From Phocaeicola coprophilus (GTDB lineage: Bacteria; Bacteroidota; Bacteroidia; Bacteroidales; Bacteroidaceae): a stretch of 64,000 nt of DNA. Made by a program: the position numbers and the translations under genes. A model generated the notes under the pieces. It was given only the letters and a program-made list of their open reading frames with translations. It made no database searches and was not told the origin of the DNA. Where the stretch lies: positions 25,695-89,694 of the forward strand of contig JACJJM010000016.1 in NCBI GenBank assembly GCA_016900015.1, given 5' to 3'. Position 1 is the stretch's first letter. The number at the start of each line of letters is the position of its first letter. Shown piece by piece: positions 45,110 to 52,899 of this stretch.

Positions 45110-45129
45110 CGAATTTTGTTATATTTTTG
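45100..45129 (+). promoter_or_regulatory. Promoter of the DUF2795 gene
   Basis: TTG (45100-45102), 19-bp spacer, TATTTTTG (45122-45129). It overlaps the last codons of the adenosyltransferase gene. A good match to the Bacteroidota primary-sigma consensus. Confidence 0.7.
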
Positions 45130-45162
45130 CGCCGCGTTAGGGACAATTAAAAATGTAAAGCT

Positions 45163-45384
45163 ATGTATTGGACACTAGAACTAGCATCAAAATTGGAAGA
45201 TGCACCTTGGCCGGCAACGAAGGACGAGTTGATTGATTACGCGATGCGTTCGGGAGCTCCTCTCGAAGTCATCGAGAACTTGCAGGAGATGGAAGATGAA
45301 GGCGAGATATATGAAAGCATAGAAGACATCTGGCCGGATTATCCCAGCAAAGAAGACTTCTTCTTCAACGAGGACGAATATTAA
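45163..45384 (+). CDS. DUF2795 small acidic protein
   Basis: 73 residues: MYWTLELASKLEDAPWPATKDELIDYAMRSGAP (given in part: WPATKDELIDYAMRSG) and LEVIENLQEMEDEGEIYES form the DUF2795 helical domain, then an acidic tail ending FFFNEDEY. Function unknown, but the family is widely conserved in Bacteroidota. The last eight codons, at 45360-45382, are the left copy of a 23-bp direct repeat whose right copy lies at 46521-46543, so the gene end looks like an integration site that was restored. Confidence 0.85.
   Translation: MYWTLELASKLEDAPWPATKDELIDYAMRSGAPLEVIENLQEMEDEGEIYESIEDIWPDYPSKEDFFFNEDEY
45360..45382 (+). repeat. Left 23-bp direct repeat (attL-like), in the end of the DUF2795 gene
   Basis: Begins CTTCTTCAACGAG and ends GACGAATATT. 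It matches 46521-46543 at 22 of 23 bases (A versus C at the eighth base). Flanks outside the 23 bases do not match. Confidence 0.7.
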
Positions 45385-45415
45385 TAACCTTCAGACTGGT
45401 TAAACATTTAAATAT

Positions 45416-45460
45416 CAACGCGATGAACAAAGACGATTTGTTTGTCGCGTTGGTGTTTTT
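45416..45460 (+). terminator. Intrinsic terminator downstream of the DUF2795 gene
   Basis: CAACGCGATGAACAAA pairs with TTTGTTTGTCGCGTTG with a small interior mismatch, then GTGTTTTT. Confidence 0.8.
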
Positions 45461-45519
45461 AGGGCATACATCTAATTGGCCGATGGCTGGTGGGGCTCTT
45501 GTTTTATAGCCTCATTTTG

Positions 45520-45550
45520 TTGGGGAAATAGGTTGTTATCATTATTTTTG
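45520..45550 (+). promoter_or_regulatory. Promoter of the insert-borne nuclease-like gene
   Basis: TTG (45520-45522), 20-bp spacer, TATTTTTG (45543-45550). The ATG at 45668 lies about 110 nt downstream. The leader shows no clear structure. Confidence 0.65.
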
Positions 45551-45667
45551 CATCATGATATGCAGAACGTAATTATGTAGAACCATTTGTCGGTGGGAGA
45601 GCTGTTTTTGTTCTGGATTCTGCAAGAGTATCCGAACGTAAAACACTCATGTTAAATAGATGCTACG

Positions 45668-46414
45668 ATGAAACAATACGAAGCTGTTATAGAAACATTG
45701 GAAATTTTGGGCGGGGTTGCAACTTTGGGTGAATTAAACAGGGAAGTCTTTAAAATTAAGGATTGTGAGTGGAAAACAAAAACTCCATTTGCTAGTATTC
45801 GTCGCATTGTACAACAAACTAAAGGAATTTATAAAATAAAGCCTGGATTATACGGGCTTGAAAAATACAGAAAGCAAATAGAAGATAGAGGACTCGTAGT
45901 AGAAAACGAAAAAAATAAGAATAGTGATAGCATTAAAATCTTTAATCATACCTATTATCAAGGCATTTTATTGCTAATAGGGAAATATCGTAGAATGCGG
46001 ACTTTCATACCTCAACAGGATAAGAATAAAAAATTTTATAATGGACAGAGACTTCAAGAACTCTCAACCTTTACCGAACAACCTCCTTATTCTTATCCTT
46101 CTATGGTAAAGCGCAGTTCTACTATTGATACGATATGGTTTAATGAACGCAATATGCCTCATTCCTTTTTTGAAGTTGAACATTCTACGGATATTCAAAA
46201 TTCGTTGTTAAAATTCAATGATTTGCAAGATTTCTATGTAAGAATGGCAATAGTGGCGGATATAAAGCGAAAACCTGAATTTGATGCGAAGATGCGCTTT
46301 CACGCATTTGATGATTTACGTGTATATAAACGAGTCTCATTTTTAAGTTATGATGCACTTATTAAACAATACGAAATGGAATTAGAGAAACAATCGTTCG
46401 ACTTTATACTTTAG
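45668..46414 (+). CDS. Putative restriction-nuclease-like protein with N-terminal winged helix
   Basis: 248 residues, AT-rich codons (Lys, Asn and Ile AAA/AAT/ATA) unlike its GC-rich neighbours. Residues about 1-66 look like a HARE-HTH/winged-helix domain (TPFASIRRIVQQ, then GIYKIKPGLYGLE). The C-terminal half has Asp154 in STIDTIWFNE and Glu169/Glu171 in FFEVEHSTDIQNSLLKFNDL, a layout like PD-(D/E)XK-type nucleases and HrgA-like orphan restriction proteins. The family call is from pattern only. No methyltransferase partner is present. It sits between the two direct repeats, which suggests it arrived as a unit. Confidence 0.65.
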   Translation: MKQYEAVIETLEILGGVATLGELNREVFKIKDCEWKTKTPFASIRRIVQQTKGIYKIKPGLYGLEKYRKQIEDRGLVVENEKNKNSDSIKIFNHTYYQGILLLIGKYRRMRTFIPQQDKNKKFYNGQRLQELSTFTEQPPYSYPSMVKRSSTIDTIWFNERNMPHSFFEVEHSTDIQNSLLKFNDLQDFYVRMAIVADIKRKPEFDAKMRFHAFDDLRVYKRVSFLSYDALIKQYEMELEKQSFDFIL

Positions 46415-46418
46415 ACGA

Positions 46419-46502
46419 ATGAATACTTGTATTTTCCATACAGACGAAGGCTATACAATAACATCTAACGAAGAGAAACTTGAAAAGTTACAGATTTTTT
46501 AG
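46419..46502 (+). CDS. Possible 27-residue peptide after the nuclease-like gene
   Basis: ATG at 46419, four bases after the preceding stop, gives a short frame beginning MNTCIFHTDEGYTITSNEEK and ending LQIF. It resembles no family I know. It may be a coupled small protein or only a chance frame in AT-rich DNA. Confidence 0.2.
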   Translation: MNTCIFHTDEGYTITSNEEKLEKLQIF

Positions 46503-46520
46503 ACATGGAAGATTAAAACA

Positions 46521-46543
46521 CTTCTTCCACGAGGACGAATATT
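46521..46543 (+). repeat. Right 23-bp direct repeat (attR-like), orphan copy of the DUF2795 gene end
   Basis: One mismatch to 45360-45382. In frame it would encode FFHEDEY then TGA, against FFNEDEY then TAA in the real gene, with no DUF2795 coding sequence before it. This is what a displaced 3' gene fragment looks like after site-specific integration. Confidence 0.7.
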
Positions 46544-46612
46544 GACACGTGCGAAATCGGCACAGTCCGTCGGTTGCTGCGATGATTTTGTAAAAAAGAC
46601 AAAGGGGAAACC

Positions 46613-46648
46613 TTCGGGCTGTCCATTTTAATTTTCGGGCTGTACATT
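46613..46648 (+). promoter_or_regulatory. Tandem 15-bp repeats upstream of the PorT-like gene, candidate operator
   Basis: TTCGGGCTGTCCATT (46613-46627) and TTCGGGCTGTACATT (46634-46648) differ at one base and start 21 bp apart, two helical turns. The second ends where a -33 box would lie for the -7-like CATCTTTG at 46671-46678. Confidence 0.5.
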
Positions 46649-46719
46649 AGGAATATAGGCAAATATTTCCCATCTTTGCCACACTAAAGTGTTTTCATGA
46701 ATTTAAAAAGCGAGAAATT

Positions 46720-47316
46720 ATGAAGAAAATCTGGAGCATCCTTTTAGTTGTAGCCGCCTTGTTTGTGGCAGTGCCCTCGCAGGCGCAATTCCAATGGGGC
46801 GTGCGCGGTGGTGTCAATTTGGCTAAGGCTTCCTTTAGCGGAGCTGATCTCAAGTCCGACAATTTCACCGGCTTTTTCATCGGCCCTACGGCAGAATTCA
46901 CCATTCCACTTATAGGACTGGGAGTAGACGGTTCGTTGCTCTATTCCCGCACCGGCATCAAGGCCGAAGGCGAGTCGCTGAAACGTAATTCGATCGAGAT
47001 TCCCATCAACTTGAAGTATAACATCGGGCTGGGACGCTTGCTTGGTATCTATGTCGCTGCCGGCCCACAATTTGGGTTCGGATTGGGGGATGACGACCTC
47101 GACTTGGGCGAAGGCAGCCGTTTTGCCTTCAAGAATTCCAACCTCAGTCTGAACGTCGGCGCTGGTGTGAAACTCCTCCGCCATCTCCAAGTCGGTGCGA
47201 CATATAACATCCCCTTGGGTAAGACGGCAGAATATGACGGCCTGCTTGACGCAGGAGAAAAAGCATTTTCGGCCAAGCTGAAGACATGGCAAGTCTCTGT
47301 GGCTTATATGTTTTGA
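46720..47316 (+). CDS. PorT-family outer-membrane beta-barrel protein
   Basis: 198 residues. A signal peptide (KIWSILLVVAALFVAVPSQA, about 1-22) is followed by an eight-stranded OMP_b-brl_2 barrel: WGVRGGVNLAKASFSG, FTGFFIGPTAEFTIPL, GVDGSLLYSRTGIK, and a C-terminal strand ending WQVSVAYMF with terminal Phe for BAM recognition. Function within this large family varies and is unknown here. A terminator follows, and tandem repeats upstream suggest specific regulation. Confidence 0.88.
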   Translation: MKKIWSILLVVAALFVAVPSQAQFQWGVRGGVNLAKASFSGADLKSDNFTGFFIGPTAEFTIPLIGLGVDGSLLYSRTGIKAEGESLKRNSIEIPINLKYNIGLGRLLGIYVAAGPQFGFGLGDDDLDLGEGSRFAFKNSNLSLNVGAGVKLLRHLQVGATYNIPLGKTAEYDGLLDAGEKAFSAKLKTWQVSVAYMF

Positions 47317-47337
47317 CGTAGACCGAAAGATATGTAG

Positions 47338-47382
47338 CGCCTTGAACGATTCTTTGGCAGCATTGTTCAAGGCGTATTTTTT
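47338..47382 (+). terminator. Intrinsic terminator of the PorT-like gene
   Basis: CGCCTTGAAC (47338-47347) pairs with GTTCAAGGCG (47365-47374), followed by TATTTTTT. Confidence 0.8.
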
Positions 47383-47457
47383 GATAGCAGCGGTGCAGTA
47401 ATTCAGGCTGTAGTCCGTTTATGAGGTGATATATGGATAAAAAGCAGATGTTCTTAT

Positions 47458-48258
47458 ATGTTGGTTTCAGTATTAATCTCCACGTATAATTGGAAAGAAG
47501 CACTCGCGCTGTGCGTGCGCAGCGTGCTTCGGCAGACCGTCCGCCCGGCAGAGATTGTCATTGCGGACGACGGTTCGCGCGACGACACCCGTGCGACAAT
47601 CGAGGCTTTGCGCCGCGAGACGGACATTCCCATCGTCCATGTCTGGCAGGAAGACTGCGGCTTCCGTAAGACGGAAATACTGAACAAAGCCATCCTGAAG
47701 GTGTCTCATCCTTATATTGTTCAAATCGACGGAGATGTCGTCCTGGAACGGCATTTCATCGAAGACCATCTCGAAGTGGCCGAAAAGGGTTGTTTCGTCT
47801 GCGGAAGCCGTGTGGGCTTGAAGCCGGAGATGACTGCCCGTTTCCTCCGCGAGGGGGTCGACTTCCGTCCTCCCTTCCTTCAGTTGGGGTTAGGTTATGC
47901 GCTCAATTCCCTGCGTATCGGCCCTCTGCGCCGTTACCTTGCGCCCCGTTTCGGTCAGAAAGACCTTACCCGCCTGCGCGGTTGCAACATGGCGTTCTGG
48001 CGCGAAGACCTCTTGCGTGTGAACGGATACAATGAAGATCTCACCATGTGGGGGCAAGAGGATACGGAGATTGCCTATCGTCTTATCCATGCCGGCGTGC
48101 GCAAGAAGTTCCTGAAGGCCGGCGGCGTCGAATACCACCTCTATCACACTCCTGCCTCGCGCGCCAATCTCGACTATCACAACGCAGTCTTGGCCGATGT
48201 CATCGCCCGCAAGCTTGTTTGGTGTGAGAATGGGATTGTGAAGGAGAGGAGTTCTTAA
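47458..48258 (+). CDS. Family 2 glycosyltransferase with galactosyltransferase C-terminal (7C-like) region
   Basis: 266 residues of GT-A fold. The N-terminal VSVLISTYNWKEALALCVRS and VIADDGSRDDT bind the nucleotide sugar. DGDVV near residue 91 is the DXD metal motif. The C-terminal LRGCNMAFWREDLLRVNGYNEDLTMWGQEDTE (as RGCNMAFWRED and WGQEDTE) is the Glyco_transf_7C acceptor region of chondroitin- or lipooligosaccharide-type enzymes. Cytoplasmic. It is the first of five glycosyltransferase genes over 47.4-52.8 kb, probably for a surface glycan. Its GC content is like the core genome, unlike the next three. Confidence 0.9.
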   Translation: MLVSVLISTYNWKEALALCVRSVLRQTVRPAEIVIADDGSRDDTRATIEALRRETDIPIVHVWQEDCGFRKTEILNKAILKVSHPYIVQIDGDVVLERHFIEDHLEVAEKGCFVCGSRVGLKPEMTARFLREGVDFRPPFLQLGLGYALNSLRIGPLRRYLAPRFGQKDLTRLRGCNMAFWREDLLRVNGYNEDLTMWGQEDTEIAYRLIHAGVRKKFLKAGGVEYHLYHTPASRANLDYHNAVLADVIARKLVWCENGIVKERSS

Positions 48259-48422
48259 AGCATGGATATGAGGATGGAATAGTCCTATTATCTTTAAAAT
48301 AAAAATGAAGGGATATAGGTCTATGGCTGAGGAAGATGCATTAGAGATAGAATCTTCCTTTTTAGTCTAAAAGAAAAAGCTAAAAAACTAACTATACTTT
48401 CTAAATATAAAAAATAAAGTTA

Positions 48423-49406
48423 ATGGATATAAAGTCTAATTTTGCACATCCGTTGGTCACTATTGTCACAATCACGCGCAATCTTGTTAAAGAAAAGCGT
48501 GAAGCGTTTGCCAAAGCATGCATTGAAAGTGTGCATTTTCAGAGCTATCCTTATATTGAACATATCATCATTGATGGGGCTTCAGAAGACGGAACGCTGG
48601 AGTTTCTGCAATCCTACGTTGATAAAGGATATCTGACAGTCTATTCCGAGCCTGATCAAGGTATTTATGATGCTATGAATAAAGGGCTGGCGCGTGCGAA
48701 AGGAAAGTATATCAATTTTCTTAATACGGATGACTTCTTTCATAATCCGTTGGCTGTGGAAGTCAGTGTGCAGCAACTGGAGAGTCATAAGGCGGATTAC
48801 TCTTTTGCGAATGCTTTTTTGCAATATCCTAATGGAAAAAAGGTTGTTTGGACGGGAAACATTATGCGTTTGGCTTGGGCTTCTCATTATTGCCACCAAA
48901 CGATGTTTGTACGCTCTGAACTGCTTCGTCACATCGGTGGATTCAACACAGACTATAAAATTTCGGCAGACACAGAGATGATGATACATCTTTATGCTAT
49001 GCGGGCAAAATATGTTAAGGTTGATGATAACATTGTGACTTATCGTGCCGGAGGTTATTCTTCACAAAACCAATTGCAATCACGTTTAGATCACTCGAAA
49101 GCATTTTATACACACATCGGTCAATATGTCGGACTTACGCAGAGCGATTGCTTCCTTTTATGGAACAAGGCGTTTATAGACGAGCTTTCCCGTGATGAAC
49201 AACTGGAACTTGTTTGTAAAGTGCCTCACGAGTATGGTCAAAAAGAACTTATTGAAGAAATCATCTTTCGTTCGGCGGTCGGCAATCGTTTCAATAAAAA
49301 GTATTATCTCTTTGGTTTTTTACCTGTTATGAGATGCAAACAACATCGGAATAATATAAAATATCTTCTTTTTAGTTTCTTTCCCCTGCTGACTGTTAAG
49401 CAGTGA
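48423..49406 (+). CDS. Family 2 glycosyltransferase (WcaA-like)
   Basis: 327 residues. GT-A domain with LVTIVTITRNLV, HIIIDGASEDGTLEFL, SEPDQGIYDAMNKGLARAKG and the LNTDDFF block (DXD-like TDD). CHQTMFVRSELL follows. The C-terminal hundred residues are hydrophobic-rich and may touch the membrane. The AT-rich composition relative to the flanks is common in polysaccharide loci that move between strains. A gap of 164 bp, AT-rich and without signals I can name, separates it from the previous gene. Confidence 0.9.
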   Translation: MDIKSNFAHPLVTIVTITRNLVKEKREAFAKACIESVHFQSYPYIEHIIIDGASEDGTLEFLQSYVDKGYLTVYSEPDQGIYDAMNKGLARAKGKYINFLNTDDFFHNPLAVEVSVQQLESHKADYSFANAFLQYPNGKKVVWTGNIMRLAWASHYCHQTMFVRSELLRHIGGFNTDYKISADTEMMIHLYAMRAKYVKVDDNIVTYRAGGYSSQNQLQSRLDHSKAFYTHIGQYVGLTQSDCFLLWNKAFIDELSRDEQLELVCKVPHEYGQKELIEEIIFRSAVGNRFNKKYYLFGFLPVMRCKQHRNNIKYLLFSFFPLLTVKQ

Positions 49407-49466
49407 GAACTGAAAATTATATAAAAACTGCCTTCAAGTGATTATGAATCGTCAATCATCTGCTAT

Positions 49467-50633
49467 ATGAAGAAAATCTTATTCATTTATCCGCACAATT
49501 TTCTGGAATTGAATATGGGAACCAACATCCGTGTGCACGCATTGGCACAGGAACTTCGCACGATGGGCTATGGAATTGACCTGTTCGCATTGAAGAATTT
49601 TATGTCTTCCTATGATCACTTCGATGAAATGAACGAGGCTGAAAAGCTGGTAGACAGACTTTTTTTGTGCGATTACAAGAAGATAAAAACATGGAAAAAG
49701 CGTAGGACAAGGCTACGTAAGTGTTACAAACCACTTGCTCATAAGCAGCTTGATAATTGGGCTTCGCCACACATGGTGCAACTTTTCAATAGGATTGTTT
49801 CCGAGACGGACTATTCACATATTGTAATGTTTTATACTTACTCTGCAGGGTTGCTTGATCCACGGCGGTATGTAGGGCGGGAAGGTGTGAAGAAAATCTA
49901 CTTCATGGAGGACTTGCTTTCTATCGGAGAATATTTGCAACATAAGAATCTTACTGTAGGAACATTGCTTGATTGTGAATTATATCGTTTGGAATGTTTC
50001 GAGCGCATTGCTTGTATTTCTTTTGATGAAAAAGTATTCATAGAGAAACTATTGCGTGGGCAGCAAAAGTTCTATTTTCTACCCCATATCATGGGGCGTA
50101 AAGAGGCTTCTGCAGAACGCGAACCAGGACAACGGTTACGTGTTGCTTTTGTTGGTTATGATAATCCGTATAATGTAGAAGGGCTTAGATGGTTTCTTGA
50201 TAAGGTCTATCCATTGCTTGATAAGGAGCTTGAAATAAACCTTGTAGGGCGTGTGAATCGTCAGGTCATTTGTAATTATCCGAACGTGGATCAGATAGAA
50301 TATGTAGATGATCTAGAGGAAGTGTATCGTCATACGGATGTTGTCATTTGTCCTTTGCTCAATGGAACGGGCATGAAAATAAAGGTTGTTGAGGCTATGA
50401 GTCATTCCATTCCCGTGGTTTGTACCTCAAGAGGTATAGATGGTTTTCCAGACAAGACGTGTAACGGATGTCTTGTTGCTGATACAGCTGAGGAGTTTGC
50501 AACTTATATCAACAGGCTTGCAAATTCCTTCGATTTTCTTCATCAGTGTCGTCAGAATGTCGCTGATTATTTTGACCGTGTACTATGTTGGGATAGGCAT
50601 AAGGCTACACTTGCTGATATTTTTAGTTCCTGA
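49467..50633 (+). CDS. Family 4 (GT-B) glycosyltransferase
   Basis: 388 residues. The N-terminal Rossmann half begins ILFIYPHNFLELNMGTNIRVH. The C-terminal nucleotide-sugar half has VAFVGYDNPYNVEGLRWFL, the VVICPLLNGTGMKIKVVEAM block (EX7E-like region) and a following VVCTSRGIDG. This matches the Glyco_trans_1_4 group. The acceptor sugar cannot be predicted. It lies in the AT-rich middle of the glycan cluster, 60 bp after the preceding gene. Confidence 0.9.
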   Translation: MKKILFIYPHNFLELNMGTNIRVHALAQELRTMGYGIDLFALKNFMSSYDHFDEMNEAEKLVDRLFLCDYKKIKTWKKRRTRLRKCYKPLAHKQLDNWASPHMVQLFNRIVSETDYSHIVMFYTYSAGLLDPRRYVGREGVKKIYFMEDLLSIGEYLQHKNLTVGTLLDCELYRLECFERIACISFDEKVFIEKLLRGQQKFYFLPHIMGRKEASAEREPGQRLRVAFVGYDNPYNVEGLRWFLDKVYPLLDKELEINLVGRVNRQVICNYPNVDQIEYVDDLEEVYRHTDVVICPLLNGTGMKIKVVEAMSHSIPVVCTSRGIDGFPDKTCNGCLVADTAEEFATYINRLANSFDFLHQCRQNVADYFDRVLCWDRHKATLADIFSS

Positions 50634-50703
50634 TGAAGATGCATAAGTGCTGGATTTTAGCATTGTCCCAAATTGATGATTTAAGAATAATTATATTGAT
50701 ATT

Positions 50704-51822
50704 ATGCAACTCCAAAACCCGAAAGACGCCTGTGTTATTTATGATTTTCAGGCTTTTCAGATGCAACGCTTTGGTGGTATTTCGCGCTATTTCTGTGAAA
50801 TCATGCGCCGCTTGTGCATGCCTTATGATGTGGCTATACGCTTTACGATGAACTATTATCTCACGTCTTGGCATATAGGCAGACATGTTATTCCTTTGCC
50901 GCGTTTCGTCTACAAGCACTATGCTGCCAAATGTGAGCATACCAACTATCGTCTATCTTGTCGTATGCTGGAGAGCAAACAAAATTATATCTTTCATCCC
51001 ACTTATTATGACCCTTATTTTCTTGATCATATAGGACAATCCCCTTATGTTATCACTGTTCATGACATGATTTATGAGCGGTATCCCGATTTGCTTCCTG
51101 ACGCTGAAAAGATTATAGCACAAAAACGGGAGACCATTCTTCGGGCGGATCGTATTATTGCGATTAGTGAGAATACAAAGCGTGATGTGGTCGAAATCCT
51201 TGATGTTGATCCTGAGAAAATCGATGTAATATATCATAGTACTAGCCTCTGTCCGCATACAGGCCCTGATCGTTTACATTTGCCTGCACGTTATATACTT
51301 TATGTAGGTGATCGTACAGCATACAAAAATTTCCGGCGGCTGGCTATTGCTTTCACGCAGATAAAGGAAAAATATCCAGATCTTCATATGATATGTACGG
51401 GGCGGCCATTTAAGCCGCATGAATTGGCATTGCTTGATGAATTGCGATTGAATAATCGTGTTACGCTTCTTAAAGCATCAGATCGTGACCTTGCAGAGCT
51501 TTATGCTCGTGCCGAATGTTTTGTTTATCCTTCACTGTATGAAGGATTTGGGATTCCAATTCTTGAAGCTTGGGCCTGTCGTTGTCCTGTTGTTTTGAGT
51601 CGTGCAAGTTGTTTTCCTGAAATCGCAGGTGAGGCTGGTTGCTATTTTGAACCTTTGTCAGAAGATGCGATTGCCGAAGCTATTCTCTCTGTATTGTCGG
51701 ACGAGCAAAAACGTCATAGTCTTGTTGACGCAGGTAGTGAACGGTTGAAGTTGTTCTCGTGGGAGGAGGCTGCACAAGCTACGGAAAATGTCTATCGTAA
51801 AGTGATGATGCAGCGTTCCTGA
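50704..51822 (+). CDS. Family 4 glycosyltransferase (mannosyltransferase-like)
   Basis: 372 residues of GT-B fold. The N-terminal IYDFQAFQMQRFGGISRYF is a typical GT4 acceptor region. HDMIYERYPDL and AISENTKRDVVEI follow. The donor half has ILYVGDRTAYKNFRRL and the diagnostic YPSLYEGFGIPILEAWACR with the EX7E glutamates. Relatives are mannosyl- or rhamnosyltransferases of O-antigen and capsule loci. A perfect hairpin downstream ends the transcript. Confidence 0.92.
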   Translation: MQLQNPKDACVIYDFQAFQMQRFGGISRYFCEIMRRLCMPYDVAIRFTMNYYLTSWHIGRHVIPLPRFVYKHYAAKCEHTNYRLSCRMLESKQNYIFHPTYYDPYFLDHIGQSPYVITVHDMIYERYPDLLPDAEKIIAQKRETILRADRIIAISENTKRDVVEILDVDPEKIDVIYHSTSLCPHTGPDRLHLPARYILYVGDRTAYKNFRRLAIAFTQIKEKYPDLHMICTGRPFKPHELALLDELRLNNRVTLLKASDRDLAELYARAECFVYPSLYEGFGIPILEAWACRCPVVLSRASCFPEIAGEAGCYFEPLSEDAIAEAILSVLSDEQKRHSLVDAGSERLKLFSWEEAAQATENVYRKVMMQRS

Positions 51823-51847
51823 TTTTATTCATTCCGATATACTAGCG

Positions 51848-51886
51848 CGGAAACAATAGATTTACTAGTGGAATCTATTGTTTCCG
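51848..51886 (+). terminator. Terminator-like hairpin after the glycosyltransferase genes
   Basis: CGGAAACAATAGATT (51848-51862) pairs perfectly with AATCTATTGTTTCCG (51872-51886), then TGTTACCATTTT. It lies between convergent genes. Confidence 0.75.
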
Positions 51887-51975
51887 TGTTACCATTTTAA
51901 AGTAAACATAATCAAAATGGTGACAATATGTTATGATAATTTCGATTGCGAGAAATAAAAATAAATCAAATGGCT

Positions 51976-52803
51976 TTACTTTTGATGCCGATTAAAAAGA
52001 TCGCGCAGGAGGAAGCTGAAAGCATTGCGCAGTAGTTTTAGGTCACGTTTAAGGGGGGGAAGGGCTAGTGCACGATAAATTTTCCATTCAACATTTTTGT
52101 CATAGGCATAATCATTGCTTCGTAAGATGGCTTCTTGAACACGGCGTGGTAGTAAATTGTCCATTACGGCTTGCCGTTCAGCTTCTCCTTGTATGACGGT
52201 TTTTTTATTTGTGGAAATTCCGCCGACGTAGAAAACTGATACCACCATGTCTAGTAAGGCGTATGAGCAGTGGCCGAGCAACCATTGGCGGATAAAAAAC
52301 TCCCAGTCAGATACGATTTTGTTTTTTTCATTGTATGGCATTTCTCGAAGGAGAGCAGCTCGTATGAAAGTGGCTTGATGCATGAGCGTGCCTTCAAGGA
52401 GGAAACGTGCTGTTAGTCTATTGGGGGATTGCCTAAGTTGTGTTTTTCCGTGATGACATTCTAGATAGTGCCCGGTATAAAGGTCGGCTTCCCCGAGCCG
52501 GGGGACGGCATGTGCGAGCACGTCCGGGGCGGCGAGTGTGTCGCCGGAGTTGAGGAAGAGGACATATTCACCACGGGCCAGGCCGACGCCCTTGTTCATG
52601 GCGTTGTAGATACCTGTGTCGGGTTCGCTGACCCAGCGGGTGATGCCGGACGTGGAAGCGATGAGTTCGCGGCAACCGTCGGTCGAGCCGCCGTCGACGA
52701 CGACATATTCAAAGTCGCAGGGCGTTTGCGTCGTGACGGACTGGACGGTGCGTCGGAGTTCGTCGACGTTGTTGAGGCAGATGGTGATGACGGTGAGTTT
52801 CAT
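51976..52803 (-). CDS. Family 2 glycosyltransferase (WcaA-like)
   Basis: 275 residues from MKLTVITICLNN. An upstream ATG at 52845 is in or before the promoter. Blocks are FEYVVVDGGSTDGCREL, SEPDTGIYNAMNKGVGLARG and LFLNSGDTL, the same subfamily as the gene at 48423 but on the opposite strand. The first third, at the high-coordinate end, is GC-rich and the last two thirds AT-rich. The composition break near 52470 suggests a recombination joint inside the gene. Confidence 0.9.
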   Translation of the reverse strand: MKLTVITICLNNVDELRRTVQSVTTQTPCDFEYVVVDGGSTDGCRELIASTSGITRWVSEPDTGIYNAMNKGVGLARGEYVLFLNSGDTLAAPDVLAHAVPRLGEADLYTGHYLECHHGKTQLRQSPNRLTARFLLEGTLMHQATFIRAALLREMPYNEKNKIVSDWEFFIRQWLLGHCSYALLDMVVSVFYVGGISTNKKTVIQGEAERQAVMDNLLPRRVQEAILRSNDYAYDKNVEWKIYRALALPPLKRDLKLLRNAFSFLLRDLFNRHQK

Positions 52804-52839
52804 TGCAGTTCGTTTGTGTCTTTTCGTGTGTGTACGGTG

Positions 52840-52870
52840 TTGCAAAAGTAAGCATTAGTCCTTATATTTG
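52840..52870 (+). promoter_or_regulatory. Promoter of the Rpn-family gene
   Basis: TTG (52840-52842), 20-bp spacer, TATATTTG (52863-52870), 29 bp before the ATG at 52900. Confidence 0.65.
52843..52850 (-). promoter_or_regulatory. -7 element of the minus-strand glycosyltransferase gene
   Basis: Minus-strand TACTTTTG, 39 bp before the ATG at 52803. It lies within the spacer of the divergent Rpn promoter, so the two polymerase sites overlap. Confidence 0.55.
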
Positions 52871-52899
52871 CCCCGTCATCCTTTAAAAAACAGAACATC

